Notes under the pieces: generated by a model
Database searches by the model: none
What the model was told of the DNA's origin: nothing
What the model saw: only the letters and a program-made list of their open reading frames with translations
Assembly (NCBI RefSeq): GCF_023701525.1
Contig: NZ_JAMQAW010000025.1
Coordinates: 213,735-277,734, forward strand
Length of the DNA stretch: 64,000 nt
Source: Streptomyces albipurpureus
GTDB taxonomy: Bacteria > Actinomycetota > Actinomycetes > Streptomycetales > Streptomycetaceae
Direction: 5' to 3'
Shown: piece by piece, positions 9,473 through 16,615 of the stretch
How the letters are laid out: each line of letters opens with the position of its first letter
Position numbering within the stretch: position 1 is the stretch's first letter
Position numbers and translations under genes: made by a program

Positions 9473-10267
9473 TCAGACGGCATCCTGCATTATTTCGCGC
9501 CGCAGCCGATCGCATGAATTGGTGATCAGCCGGGATACATGCATCTGTGAGATTCCCAGGTCCTCAGCGATGCGGCTCTGAGTCATATCGCGGAAGAACC
9601 TCATGTAGAGGATCCTCCGTTCCCGCTCGGGCAGTTGCCGCAGCCGTGGCTTGACCGCCTCCCGGTCGATGACCGCATCGAGCGCGGGATCCGGCCCGCC
9701 CATGGCGTCCGCCAGGGTGAAGCCGTGGTCACCGCCCTGCGGTTGCGCATCCAGGGAAAGCGCGTTGAAGCAGCCGATGGCCTCCAGGCCGGCTCGGACC
9801 TCCGCCACGGTCAACCCGGCACGCTCGCCGATCTGCGCTTCGGTGGGGGCGCGCCCGGGGAAGACCTGCAGCAGCTCACGCTGGGCGGCGCGAACACGAT
9901 TGCGCTGGTCTTGGACCCGGCGAGGCACATGGAGGCTCCACATATGGTCCCGGAAGTGGCGCTTCACCTCGCCGGTGATGGTGGGCACGGCGAAGCTGAT
10001 GAAGGCGCATTCGCGCCTGGGGTCATAGCGGTCAACCGCCTTGACCAGACCGAGCGCCGCGACCTGGCAGAGGTCCTCCCATGTCTCGCCGCGATTCCTG
10101 AAGCGGCTGGCGAGCCGCTCAGACACCGGCAGCCAGGCGCTCACCAGACTCTGCCGCAGGGCTTCCCGTTCTGGCCCGTCGGGTAGATCGACCAGCCGGG
10201 CGAAGGCCGCGTCGGTGTCGGGGGTGTCGTCGTGTGGGCGACTGCTGTTCGCATGTGTGCGCATCAT
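9473..10267 (-). CDS. SigB/SigF/SigG-family RNA polymerase sigma factor
   Basis: 264 residues from the ATG at 10267, which has a GGGAG ribosome site and is followed at once by a second ATG. Region 2 reads LVSAWLPVSERLASRFRNRGETWEDLCQVAALGLVKAVDRYDP in family layout. Region 3 includes FISFAVPTITGEVKRHFRD and VPRRVQDQR. Region 4 ends with SRIAEDLGISQMHVSRLI. This is the stress and sporulation sigma family related to Bacillus SigB and SigF, of which streptomycetes have several copies governed by anti-sigma kinases and STAS antagonists. No anti-sigma gene is adjacent. The frame is open to 10336, but the upstream residues are unlike the family. Confidence 0.92.
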   Translation of the reverse strand: MMRTHANSSRPHDDTPDTDAAFARLVDLPDGPEREALRQSLVSAWLPVSERLASRFRNRGETWEDLCQVAALGLVKAVDRYDPRRECAFISFAVPTITGEVKRHFRDHMWSLHVPRRVQDQRNRVRAAQRELLQVFPGRAPTEAQIGERAGLTVAEVRAGLEAIGCFNALSLDAQPQGGDHGFTLADAMGGPDPALDAVIDREAVKPRLRQLPERERRILYMRFFRDMTQSRIAEDLGISQMHVSRLITNSCDRLRREIMQDAV

Positions 10268-10325
10268 GTACGCCACTCCCTCAGGCGGTACGGACGGATG
10301 ATGGCGACCGCGGAGGTTGGATCGG

Positions 10326-10354
10326 TTTACTTGCACGTGTTTACATCTTTTTAC
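10326..10354. promoter_or_regulatory. AT-rich TTTAC repeats in the sigma / small-protein intergenic region
   Basis: TTTAC occurs three times (10326, 10340, 10350) in an AT-rich patch that stands out from its GC-rich surroundings. It lies 60-90 bases before the SigB-type gene (minus strand) and 175-200 bases before the small membrane protein (plus strand). It may be part of the promoter or operator region; no standard -35/-10 pair is clear. Confidence 0.3.
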
Positions 10355-10529
10355 GTCTGTTGCGTCAGGGATCTTGAATTACTCCGCGGGCGTACCTCCG
10401 GTCCGAAGCACACAATTCGGCTGCCCCCGAACCCCTACGCCAAACGTGAGGGTTTCTCGTCGAGATCTTCCCGGTTGCGGGCATGGCGGGAATGAATGTG
10501 GGAACCCGATCTGCCGGAGGTAAAAAACT

Positions 10530-10700
10530 ATGGTTCCGATTCTTCTTGTACTACTGCTCGCACTGCTTCTGTTCGGTGTGGGATTCGCCGTGAAGGCGCT
10601 GTGGTGGATTGCGGTGGCCGTCCTGGTCATCTGGTTGCTTGGATTCGCCATGAGGAGCACCAACGCCTCGGGCGGGAGGTCGCGCTGGTACCGCTGGTAG
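10530..10700 (+). CDS. Small hydrophobic membrane protein
   Basis: 56 residues: two hydrophobic stretches (residues 2-21 and 24-40, around VKALWW) and a short basic tail ending SRWYRW. A GGAGG ribosome site lies before the ATG. Very similar tiny proteins, called hydrophobic protein, are widespread in streptomycetes, often beside stress genes; their function is not known. A strong hairpin terminator follows seven bases after the stop, so it is probably its own transcription unit, divergent from the SigB-type sigma gene. Confidence 0.8.
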   Translation: MVPILLVLLLALLLFGVGFAVKALWWIAVAVLVIWLLGFAMRSTNASGGRSRWYRW

Positions 10701-10706
10701 CCCCTG

Positions 10707-10758
10707 ATGCGGAGAGGGGGGAGGACAACCTCAAGGTTGTCCTCCCCCCTCTCCGCAT
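10707..10758 (+). terminator. Perfect 24-bp stem terminator
   Basis: Two perfectly complementary 24-base arms (10707-10730 and 10735-10758) with a 4-base loop TCAA, directly behind the small hydrophobic protein gene. There is no T-run, as is usual for streptomycete terminators. Confidence 0.85.
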
Positions 10759-10855
10759 GTCCGATCCGCATCTTCGACCGGCCCATCCGCTCTCCCATCC
10801 GATTGAGCGGAGCCCCGCCATCCTCCTCTGTGGGGAATCCCCTGACGTAGAACCT

Positions 10856-10907
10856 GACAGGGAAAGGACAGAGAAAGGGCAGAGAAAATCCCCGCAGCTC
10901 GGCGGGG
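10856..10907. repeat. Three 11-bp direct repeats followed by a GC hairpin
   Basis: Units GACAGGGAAAG (10856-10866), GACAGAGAAAG (10867-10877) and GGCAGAGAAAA (10878-10888) lie head to tail. A hairpin CCCCGC-AGCTCG-GCGGGG (10890-10907) follows. They sit between two convergent genes, so they are not in an obvious promoter. Confidence 0.5.
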
Positions 10908-10980
10908 ACATCTCACTGAAGTCAACTCGTAGGCCGCAGCAACTCCGCTGAAGGCGGGGGCGTATGGCTTTGGAGCCCGC

Positions 10981-11003
10981 CCGTATGCCCGGGTGGCATA
11001 CGG
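10981..11003. terminator. Hairpin, 9-bp stem
   Basis: CCGTATGCC and GGCATACGG flank a 5-base loop. It lies about 100 bases past the end of the DUF6458-type gene on the minus strand and could end that transcript or one arriving from the left. Confidence 0.45.
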
Positions 11004-11099
11004 TCAGACTCCGTGCGGCGGAGGGCTGTTGTCGGTGCCCTCGCCCAACGCCGCGGCCAGACATCCCCATCCTCAAGGGAATCGGCGCAAGGGAATCAA

Positions 11100-11324
11100 T
11101 CAGTACGGACGGTGGCCTCGCTCCTCGTCAATGATCGGGGTCGAAGGCGGCACCACGACTCGGCGACGCTTGGCGATACTGGTGAAGGTCACAACCCCGA
11201 TGATTCCAACGGCCATCAGAATCAGACCGATCACATCGAGGTTGGCGCCCTTCATCTCCCAGTCGGTGGCGAAAGTCAGGATCGCCCCGACGGCGATCAG
11301 GATGATGCACCCTCCCAGGCCCAT
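11100..11324 (-). CDS. DUF6458-type small membrane protein
   Basis: 74 residues beginning MGLGGCIILIAVGAILTFA. Two transmembrane helices (about 3-18 and 30-48) are joined by a short loop containing DWEMKGANLDVIG. A basic stop-transfer sequence AKRRRVVVPP follows, with a charged tail. The layout matches the DUF6458 family of actinobacterial membrane proteins, whose function is unknown. The ATG at 11324 has AGGAAGG upstream; the open frame extends to 11387 but without family residues. Confidence 0.75.
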   Translation of the reverse strand: MGLGGCIILIAVGAILTFATDWEMKGANLDVIGLILMAVGIIGVVTFTSIAKRRRVVVPPSTPIIDEERGHRPY

Positions 11325-11529
11325 AGGTCTCACCTTCCTGTGCGGGACGTTTGATTCTTCGCGGGTACCCAGGGTGTGAGCAATCATTCCGGTGCCGCTG
11401 GCTCTCTCTGGTCGACCGCCCGCTACGCGCTGGCTGGCGCATGACGGGGACGATCAGGGGTAGTGCGAGCGACAGCGGCTTTCCCGAGGACGTAACGGGA
11501 AGGACGACTCCTTGCGGGTGGCATCGAAG

Positions 11530-11868
11530 AGTGCTGGGCCAACGGGGTCACCGATCCGGAGCAGTCACTCAGGGATGAGCGCGTGGTCGCGTTGGTGAAG
11601 GACGTCTTCGCGGCGGATGGGCCCGTTGCTGTCCTGTGCCGTGCACCGTGGAAGCCGATCGAGGCGGATGCGCCCGGTGGTCGTAGCATGGCCTCATGGC
11701 CGAACCTGCGGACGAACATCCCGAACGTCGGCGGTGACTGGCACGACAAACCAGTGACGGTGTGTGACCGCGAACGCCACCATCTGAACCAACGGCCGCA
11801 GGCCGGCCGGCCTCAAGGCCTTCACCAGCACCTTCACCGCAGAGTTCACCAAGGCAGCAAACGGCTAA
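11530..11868 (+). pseudogene. Decayed PfpI/DJ-1 family (class I glutamine amidotransferase-like) gene
   Basis: In one frame the translation reads DPEQSLRDERVVALVKDVF, then ADGPVAVLCRAPW, EADAPGGRSMASWPNLRTN and NVGGDW. These are the blocks around the active-site Cys of PfpI/YhbO-type stress proteases or deglycases. The usual CHGPW or CHAPW elbow has become CRAPW. The C-terminal part, GLKAFTSTFTAEFTKAANG and a stop (11866-11868), continues in a different frame, so at least one frameshift separates the pieces. A second break appears near 11540, where the expected VLPGGV block is scrambled. The N-terminal third is missing. No start codon or ribosome site serves it. Confidence 0.65.
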
Positions 11869-12044
11869 CTCTCGGCCCCGCCAAGGCGCGCCTGCGCTAC
11901 CGCACCGGCGCAGTGGAGTCACACTGCAAACGCCGAGCCGGACGCCTTGCGGGCCCTCAAACGCCGCTCACGGGGGCTGGTGACGGTGTAACGCCCCCGT
12001 GGGCGGCCCTTCCAAGCGCCCCTCAGACCAGTGCGGGATGAGGG

Positions 12045-12076
12045 GCGCTGGTGTTCTGGCGCGCGAACACCAGCGC
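12045..12076. terminator. Hairpin, 12-bp perfect stem
   Basis: GCGCTGGTGTTC (12045-12056) and its complement (12065-12076) flank an 8-base loop. It lies 30 bases past the end of the DUF6158-type gene (minus strand) and probably terminates it. Confidence 0.65.
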
Positions 12077-12106
12077 ACCGCCCATCCGGGCGAGCCGCGG
12101 GGTGGT

Positions 12107-12367
12107 TCACGACGTCGGCTTGCGCGGCGTCCGGGCGCGGGCCCCCTCACGTGTCCTCCCCGCCGAGACACGACGGTCCGGGTGACGGCGTAGATACTCC
12201 TCTTCCAGCTCGGCCATCCGGGTGGTGTGCGCTGAGAGCGCGGCCGAGGAACCGTGCAGCAGTGTGTCGTGCCTGCTGCGGTGGATGTTCTCCAGCTCCC
12301 GGATCAGTTCCTGGTCCCCCAGGCGCGCGGCTTCAATGCCCCGATGGTGGTTAGCAGCCTCTGTCAT
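12107..12367 (-). CDS. DUF6158-type small helical protein
   Basis: 86 residues, soluble and mostly helical. The core LGDQELIRELENIHRSRHD, then LLHGSSAALSAHTTRM and ELEEEYLRRHPDR, is typical of the DUF6158 family of actinobacteria. The function is unknown. The ATG at 12367 has GGAAGGAG ten bases upstream; the frame is open much further (to 12763), but that part is a shadow of the neighbouring gene. A 12-bp hairpin follows the stop. Confidence 0.75.
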   Translation of the reverse strand: MTEAANHHRGIEAARLGDQELIRELENIHRSRHDTLLHGSSAALSAHTTRMAELEEEYLRRHPDRRVSAGRTREGARARTPRKPTS

Positions 12368-12726
12368 ATCGGCCGTACTCCTTCCCTCACCTCTGCCCAT
12401 ACCCGGACAGAACCCTTCCGTCCCGCACCACCATGCAGTCCCCGAGACCAATCTCGGTGTCAGACGCTCGGATACGGGTAGTCGAAGGGTTCGCCGCACC
12501 ATCCGGCATTCTGAAAGGAAGTTATGCAACTCCACCGGGTCATCGTCCACGCACCCTTCGGTAGCAGAGGCCAGGGCCACCACTCCGTCGGGTGGGCAGC
12601 GACTCGCGAGTTCGCGGGGGTGAAGGCAGGATGAGGGTGGCCGCTTCCTCGGCCGGGCGTCTCGTCCCTCGGCCCACGGCACATGTCGGGGGCGTGCCAA
12701 GACCCAGACCTCAGGACACGATCGCG
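12368..12726. other. Divergent intergenic region
   Basis: About 360 bases between the DUF6158-type gene (minus) and the VOC gene (plus). It must hold both promoters. I see no convincing small gene and no clear hexamer pair. Confidence 0.45.
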
Positions 12727-13530
12727 ATGGCAGAGAAGGCAGAACCGGCTCCGGGCATGGCATCGAGCGCGGAGGTCATCGGCGCGCCGTGCTGGGTCAG
12801 CCTGATGGCACGCGATCTCCAGGCTTCGCAGGAGTTCTACGGCGCTGTGTTGGGTTGGTCCTTCCATCAGGGCAAGCTCGGCGATGAGTTCAGTGTGGCC
12901 TATCAGGACGGTTCTCCCGTCGCAGGCATCGGCGCACTCGCTCCTCGACTTCAGATGGCCATTTCCTGGACGCCCTACTTCGCCGTGGCCAATGTCGATG
13001 TGTCCGCCTCGCGTATCCGCGAACGCAGTGGCACGGTCGCCGTGGGACCGCTCGCCTTCCCCCTCGGGCGGGGAGCGCTCGCAGCGGATCGCGACGGCGC
13101 GGTGTTCGGTATCTGGGAGGGCGCCAGGATTCCCGACTGGCAGTCCGGCCATAAGAACGCCCCTGCGTGGCTGCTGCTGCGTACGCGTAGCGCCTTCGAG
13201 GCGGCGATCTTCTACGGGGAGGTGCTGGACTGGGCGAGCGAGCATCCCGGGTGTTGCGATGTGCGCTACGAGGACGGCGAAGTCGTTCTGGTCAGCCATG
13301 GACATGTGCTGGCCCGGATCAGTTCGGGGGCAGAGGGCGCAGCGCCTGATCCCATGGTGCGCCCGCGTTGGGACGTCCACTTTCCCGTAGACGACGTGGA
13401 TGCCACGACTCGCGCCGCCGAGGAGCGCGGTGGCGAGGTACTCGATCGGCGTATCACCAAGGCGGGAAAGCCCGAAGCCGCGCTCCGCGACCCGGACGGC
13501 GCCCTCTTCACCATCACCGAGCGGCTCTGA
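12727..13530 (+). CDS. Two-domain VOC family protein (glyoxalase/bleomycin-resistance fold)
   Basis: 267 residues made of two tandem VOC modules. The first (about 20-130) reads PCWVSLMARDLQASQEFYGA...LGWSF and ends GAVFGIWEG. The second (about 145-265) reads PAWLLLRTRSAFEAAIFYGE and ends DPDGALFTITERL. This double arrangement is common in streptomycetes and resembles the CFP32/27-kDa antigen group. Metal ligands are not clearly preserved as in true glyoxalase I, so the reaction is unknown. The ATG at 12727 is a judgement; another Met lies 30 bases further on, and neither has a strong ribosome site. Confidence 0.8.
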   Translation: MAEKAEPAPGMASSAEVIGAPCWVSLMARDLQASQEFYGAVLGWSFHQGKLGDEFSVAYQDGSPVAGIGALAPRLQMAISWTPYFAVANVDVSASRIRERSGTVAVGPLAFPLGRGALAADRDGAVFGIWEGARIPDWQSGHKNAPAWLLLRTRSAFEAAIFYGEVLDWASEHPGCCDVRYEDGEVVLVSHGHVLARISSGAEGAAPDPMVRPRWDVHFPVDDVDATTRAAEERGGEVLDRRITKAGKPEAALRDPDGALFTITERL

Positions 13531-13809
13531 CCAGCGGTGATACCGCTTCGCTCGGCGCCTTGCACAGACGCCGAGGGGCGCGGATTCCGGCAGGTCAACG
13601 TCCCTCGGCACATGGGCGTTCCGCCTGGCGGTGTCTTGGTGTGTGTGCGGGACAGCAGGAGCGGTTCAGGGATGCGCAGTCTCCCGATCGAAAGCAGTTG
13701 CGCTCAGGGGAACGGGGGATGACCTCGATGAACGGCAGCAGGCAGGACAGGACCTCGGGAGCCCTGGATGGCCCCTGAGGCAGCGCGGCACCGTCAGGGG
13801 AGCGAGCGC

Positions 13810-14181
13810 ATGGGAGGCATGGCGTCCGCCCCGGCCCATGCCATGAACCCCCTGGCGGTCACGGAGTGCGCTGGTGGACGGGACACCGAGCGCGATGTCG
13901 GACTCAGCGCGGATCAGCTACGCGAGGAGATCGCAGGATTACGGAAAGCGATGGCCTCGCATCCCATCATCGATATGGCCCGGGGCATCATGATGGCCAC
14001 GGCCTCGTGTACTCCTGAGGAGGCCTGGCAGATGCTGGTCCAGGTCTCACAACGCAGCAACGTCAAACTCCGCGACGTCGCACGACACATCGTCGCGAGC
14101 ACCCACGGCCCGCAGCCTCCGTCACCGGTACGCGCGGCACTGCGGGCGGTGTACACCGCCAGAGCCGGGCGTGGCGGATGA
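13810..14181 (+). CDS. ANTAR domain protein with TTA codon
   Basis: 123 residues. The ANTAR RNA-binding domain fills about residues 40-105: LREEIAGLRKAMASHPIID, ARGIMMATASCTPEEAWQML, QRSNVKLRDVARHIV. ANTAR proteins bind paired hairpins in leader RNAs and prevent termination. There is no GAF or receiver domain in front, so what activates it is unclear. The ATG at 13810 has GGGGAG seven bases upstream; the frame opens earlier at 13768. Codon 44 (13939-13941) is TTA, which in Streptomyces is read by the late bldA tRNA. Confidence 0.8.
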   Translation: MGGMASAPAHAMNPLAVTECAGGRDTERDVGLSADQLREEIAGLRKAMASHPIIDMARGIMMATASCTPEEAWQMLVQVSQRSNVKLRDVARHIVASTHGPQPPSPVRAALRAVYTARAGRGG

Positions 14182-14236
14182 CCCTCGCCCCCGCCGGCCC
14201 TCGCCCGACACCGGCCCGTGTCCGCCAGAGCGTTCG

Positions 14237-14560
14237 TCAGCTGCCGAGTCGCCGTTTGAGCTGGGCCTTGTTCATGGCTGACCTGCCGTCGATGTTCCGG
14301 CGCCGGGCCTCCGCGTAGAGCTGGTCGTAGGTGGAGCCTTCGGCTCCGCTGTGCGAGCGTTTCCCACCGCGCCGTGACGACGAGACATCGTCGATCGAGC
14401 TCTTGCTCGCCGTACGGGATTCACCGGCTCGTGCCCGCTCCTTGTTGACCGTGCGGGCGGCGATCTCCGCTGCCTTCCTCGGGCTCTCGCCGCGGTCCAC
14501 GGCGCTCTCCTTGATGTGTTCGTACTGGCGCTCCCGCTTGGGGCTCGAACCGCGAGGCAT
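14237..14560 (-). CDS. Small basic protein, so-called plasmid stabilization family
   Basis: 107 residues, strongly basic. It begins MPRGSSPKRERQYEHIKESA, continues AAEIAARTVNKERARAGE, and ends with a Rho-N/SAP-like stretch TYDQLYAEARRRNIDGRSAMNKAQL. Streptomycete relatives are annotated as plasmid stabilization proteins, but there is no evidence for that role here. The terminal helix-extended-helix motif suggests nucleic-acid binding. The ATG at 14560 has GGAAGGAAA upstream. Confidence 0.75.
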   Translation of the reverse strand: MPRGSSPKRERQYEHIKESAVDRGESPRKAAEIAARTVNKERARAGESRTASKSSIDDVSSSRRGGKRSHSGAEGSTYDQLYAEARRRNIDGRSAMNKAQLKRRLGS

Positions 14561-14777
14561 GGCGTTTCCTTCCCACGGGCCGTCTGTGGTGAGCGGCTTT
14601 CCTGCACCGCTCTTCAGCACTCTTCCCGGTGTACCGCAGACCAGTGCCATCCGCAGCCTCGCTGGGCGCCGCTGACCCGGCACACCAAACTGATCGGCAG
14701 GAGTCAACACAGGAGTCACAGAGCACGGAAGCGCGCACGGTGGCACAGAGCGGGCTGACGCAGCGGAGTCACCGGTT

Positions 14778-14960
14778 TCACCGCTCGTCCCGGCGGTGGT
14801 GGTGATGCCGAGAGGCCTCCCGCAGCGCAGCCGCCTGCGCGCGGGCCTGCTCCCGCTCACGGCGCCCGCGCTCCTTCAGCTCCTCATTGCGCAGGGCGAT
14901 GCCGTCGGCTTCCTTCTTGCTGCCCATCGCCTGCTTGATCTTCGCCTTCACCCAGCCCAT
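14778..14960 (-). CDS. Small charged hypothetical protein
   Basis: 60 residues: MGWVKAKIKQAMGSKKEADG followed by a highly charged, probably single long helix (LRNEELKERGRREREQARAQ) and a His/Arg-rich end. I do not recognise a family with confidence. The ATG at 14960 is chosen because GGGAAGG lies eight bases upstream; an earlier ATG at 14999 lacks a good site. It lies 217 bases beyond the start of the preceding small basic gene, on the same strand. Confidence 0.6.
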   Translation of the reverse strand: MGWVKAKIKQAMGSKKEADGIALRNEELKERGRREREQARAQAAALREASRHHHHRRDER

Positions 14961-15245
14961 GAGTGTCGCCTTCCCTGACGGGGGTGTGTCGGTGGTCATT
15001 GCCTCAAGCCCGGCCCCGGGGCGCCCGGGCCGTACGGCACGTACTCGACCCGACCGTACGACTCCCAGCGCGCTGAGGCGAACGGGGCGGTACGGGCGGT
15101 CAGTGACGCTCCCTGGGAGCCGTCTGACCCACCCTGCCGAGGGCCGCCCCGCATCGCGCGAGCGCGGCCCTGTCATGGGAGGCCACCGCCGAGCAGGGCC
15201 TGGCGATGGCCTCTGACGGCAGTCCACGGGATCCGGCGACCTACC

Positions 15246-15704
15246 TCAGCCCGTGCCGCGGGGGCCGCTGAGGTCGCCCGTGATGTGGGGTGCGGCAGCG
15301 ATCTCCGCCCAGACGACCTTGCCGTCCCCAGCGGGGGTGGAACCCCAGCGGTGGGTGAGCCGTTCCAAAACGATGAGCCCATGGCCACCGGGCAGGGAAA
15401 CCTCCCGTGGTCGGGGCCTGGGCGGCTTGGGGCTGCGGTCCGCCACCTCGATGCGCACACAGCCCGAGGTGTGGCGCAGCACCAACTCGGTGGGGCCATC
15501 GGCATGCAGACATGCGTTGGTGACGAGTTCGGAGACGATGAGGAGCACGTCGTCAGCGCGCTGAGCGGCCTCACCCACCGCCGGGGTCCACCCCCAGTCG
15601 GCCAGTGCCCGGGAGGTGAAGTCCCGGCAGCGGCTCACCACTCCTCTGGTCCCGAACAGCGCCAGCCGTCGGGTCTGCCCCTGTCCGCGGACGTCTGTGC
15701 CCAT
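15246..15704 (-). CDS. ATP-binding regulatory kinase (HATPase_c, RsbW/SpoIIAB-like)
   Basis: 152 residues. The N box is DDVLLIVSELVTNACLHA (about 51-68). The G1 block is IEVADRSPKPP and the G2 block is GGHGLIVLERLTHRWG. This is the small GHKL kinase type that streptomycetes use in large numbers to phosphorylate STAS antagonists or hold sigma factors. It starts only 11 bases after the end of the STAS gene on the same strand, so the two form an operon and probably a partner-switching pair. The sigma factor they control is unknown. Confidence 0.85.
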   Translation of the reverse strand: MGTDVRGQGQTRRLALFGTRGVVSRCRDFTSRALADWGWTPAVGEAAQRADDVLLIVSELVTNACLHADGPTELVLRHTSGCVRIEVADRSPKPPRPRPREVSLPGGHGLIVLERLTHRWGSTPAGDGKVVWAEIAAAPHITGDLSGPRGTG

Positions 15705-15715
15705 CAGCTCCTCCG

Positions 15716-16114
15716 CTATGACTGCCGCCGATCCGCCAGAGCCGCGTCCAGGCTGTTGTGAACCTGGAAGACGGTGTCTGCGCCGGTGATGTCGAACATA
15801 CGGGCCACCTGGGGCTGAAGCGCGGACAGTTCCAGTCCGCTGCCCGCCTCAGCTGCTTCGATCCGGGCGCGCAAGAGGACGTTGAGTCCGGTCGAGTCAC
15901 AGAACTCCAGGCCGGCGCAGTCCACGACGATCCGGCCCGGTAGGGCCTTGACTCCTTCGTTGAGCGCATCGCGCAACGGCTCGGCCGTGTCGTAGTCGAG
16001 TTCCCCCGCCAGCACCAGTACGAGTGTGCCGGCGACGGGTCGCACCTCGATGCCGAAGCGGCCCGTGGCCGCCGCTTCCCCTTCCCGGGGTTGCCCAGAG
16101 ACTCCCGACACCAT
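15716..16114 (-). CDS. STAS domain anti-sigma factor antagonist
   Basis: 132 residues. The STAS domain spans about 20-128: VAGTLVLVLAGELDYDTAEP, GRIVVDCAGLEFCDSTGLNV, then ALQPQVARMFDITGAD. The Ser/Thr in CDSTGL is the usual phosphorylation site of RsbV-type antagonists. When unphosphorylated such proteins bind the anti-sigma kinase and release the sigma factor. It leads an operon with the HATPase kinase. The ATG at 16114 has a clear GGAGGGAG site; the open frame to 16393 is not coding. Confidence 0.88.
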   Translation of the reverse strand: MVSGVSGQPREGEAAATGRFGIEVRPVAGTLVLVLAGELDYDTAEPLRDALNEGVKALPGRIVVDCAGLEFCDSTGLNVLLRARIEAAEAGSGLELSALQPQVARMFDITGADTVFQVHNSLDAALADRRQS

Positions 16115-16582
16115 GGGTCTCTCCCTCCTGACCTGTGTCCGGCGACCCGGAAGCGGGTGCGCTCGCTGTGGTGGGCAGAGGCGGCCGCCCGCCATCAGCT
16201 GTTCCTTCGTCCGGGTGCTTCCGGATGTCCCCACAGTGCCCGCAAAAGACCAAGCGAAACTCCTGCTGGCATGAGAAGTCTCGGCCTCGACCACAGGTCG
16301 ATGTCGTGGTGGCTGCCGCCGTCCTGCGAAAGCCCGCCCGCGACACTGCCGACGGCGGTCCCTGGGAGGCCGTCGAGAACCCTTTCGTTCCACCCTCGGG
16401 GCCGGTCAGCGGGTGCCCCGTACATCAGGGAGGGCGGTCGAGCCGCGCCGGCACTCTGGTCGTGGGGGTCGGTCCGTACCTCCGCGCCCGGCCCCTACCG
16501 TCACCGCTCATGGATGCCTCCCGAGCGGCGGCGACCTTCCGTCCCGGCCGCGACAGGCCAATCGCGGACGCCCCATCGAACC
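16115..16582. other. Intergenic region upstream of the STAS operon
   Basis: About 470 bases with no convincing gene. It should contain the STAS promoter (minus strand), though I cannot name its hexamers. Confidence 0.45.
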
Positions 16583-16604
16583 CGAGGGACCGGGTGGTCC
16601 CTCG
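16583..16604 (-). terminator. Hairpin ending the FUSC gene
   Basis: CGAGGGACC (16583-16591) and GGTCCCTCG (16596-16604) flank a 4-base loop, 12 bases past the FUSC stop codon. Confidence 0.7.
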
Positions 16605-16615
16605 AACGGACGGCG

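Noticed and set aside
14778..15227. Longer 149-codon version of the small charged protein
   Set aside because: Upstream residues look non-coding, and the ribosome site at the 14960 start is much better.
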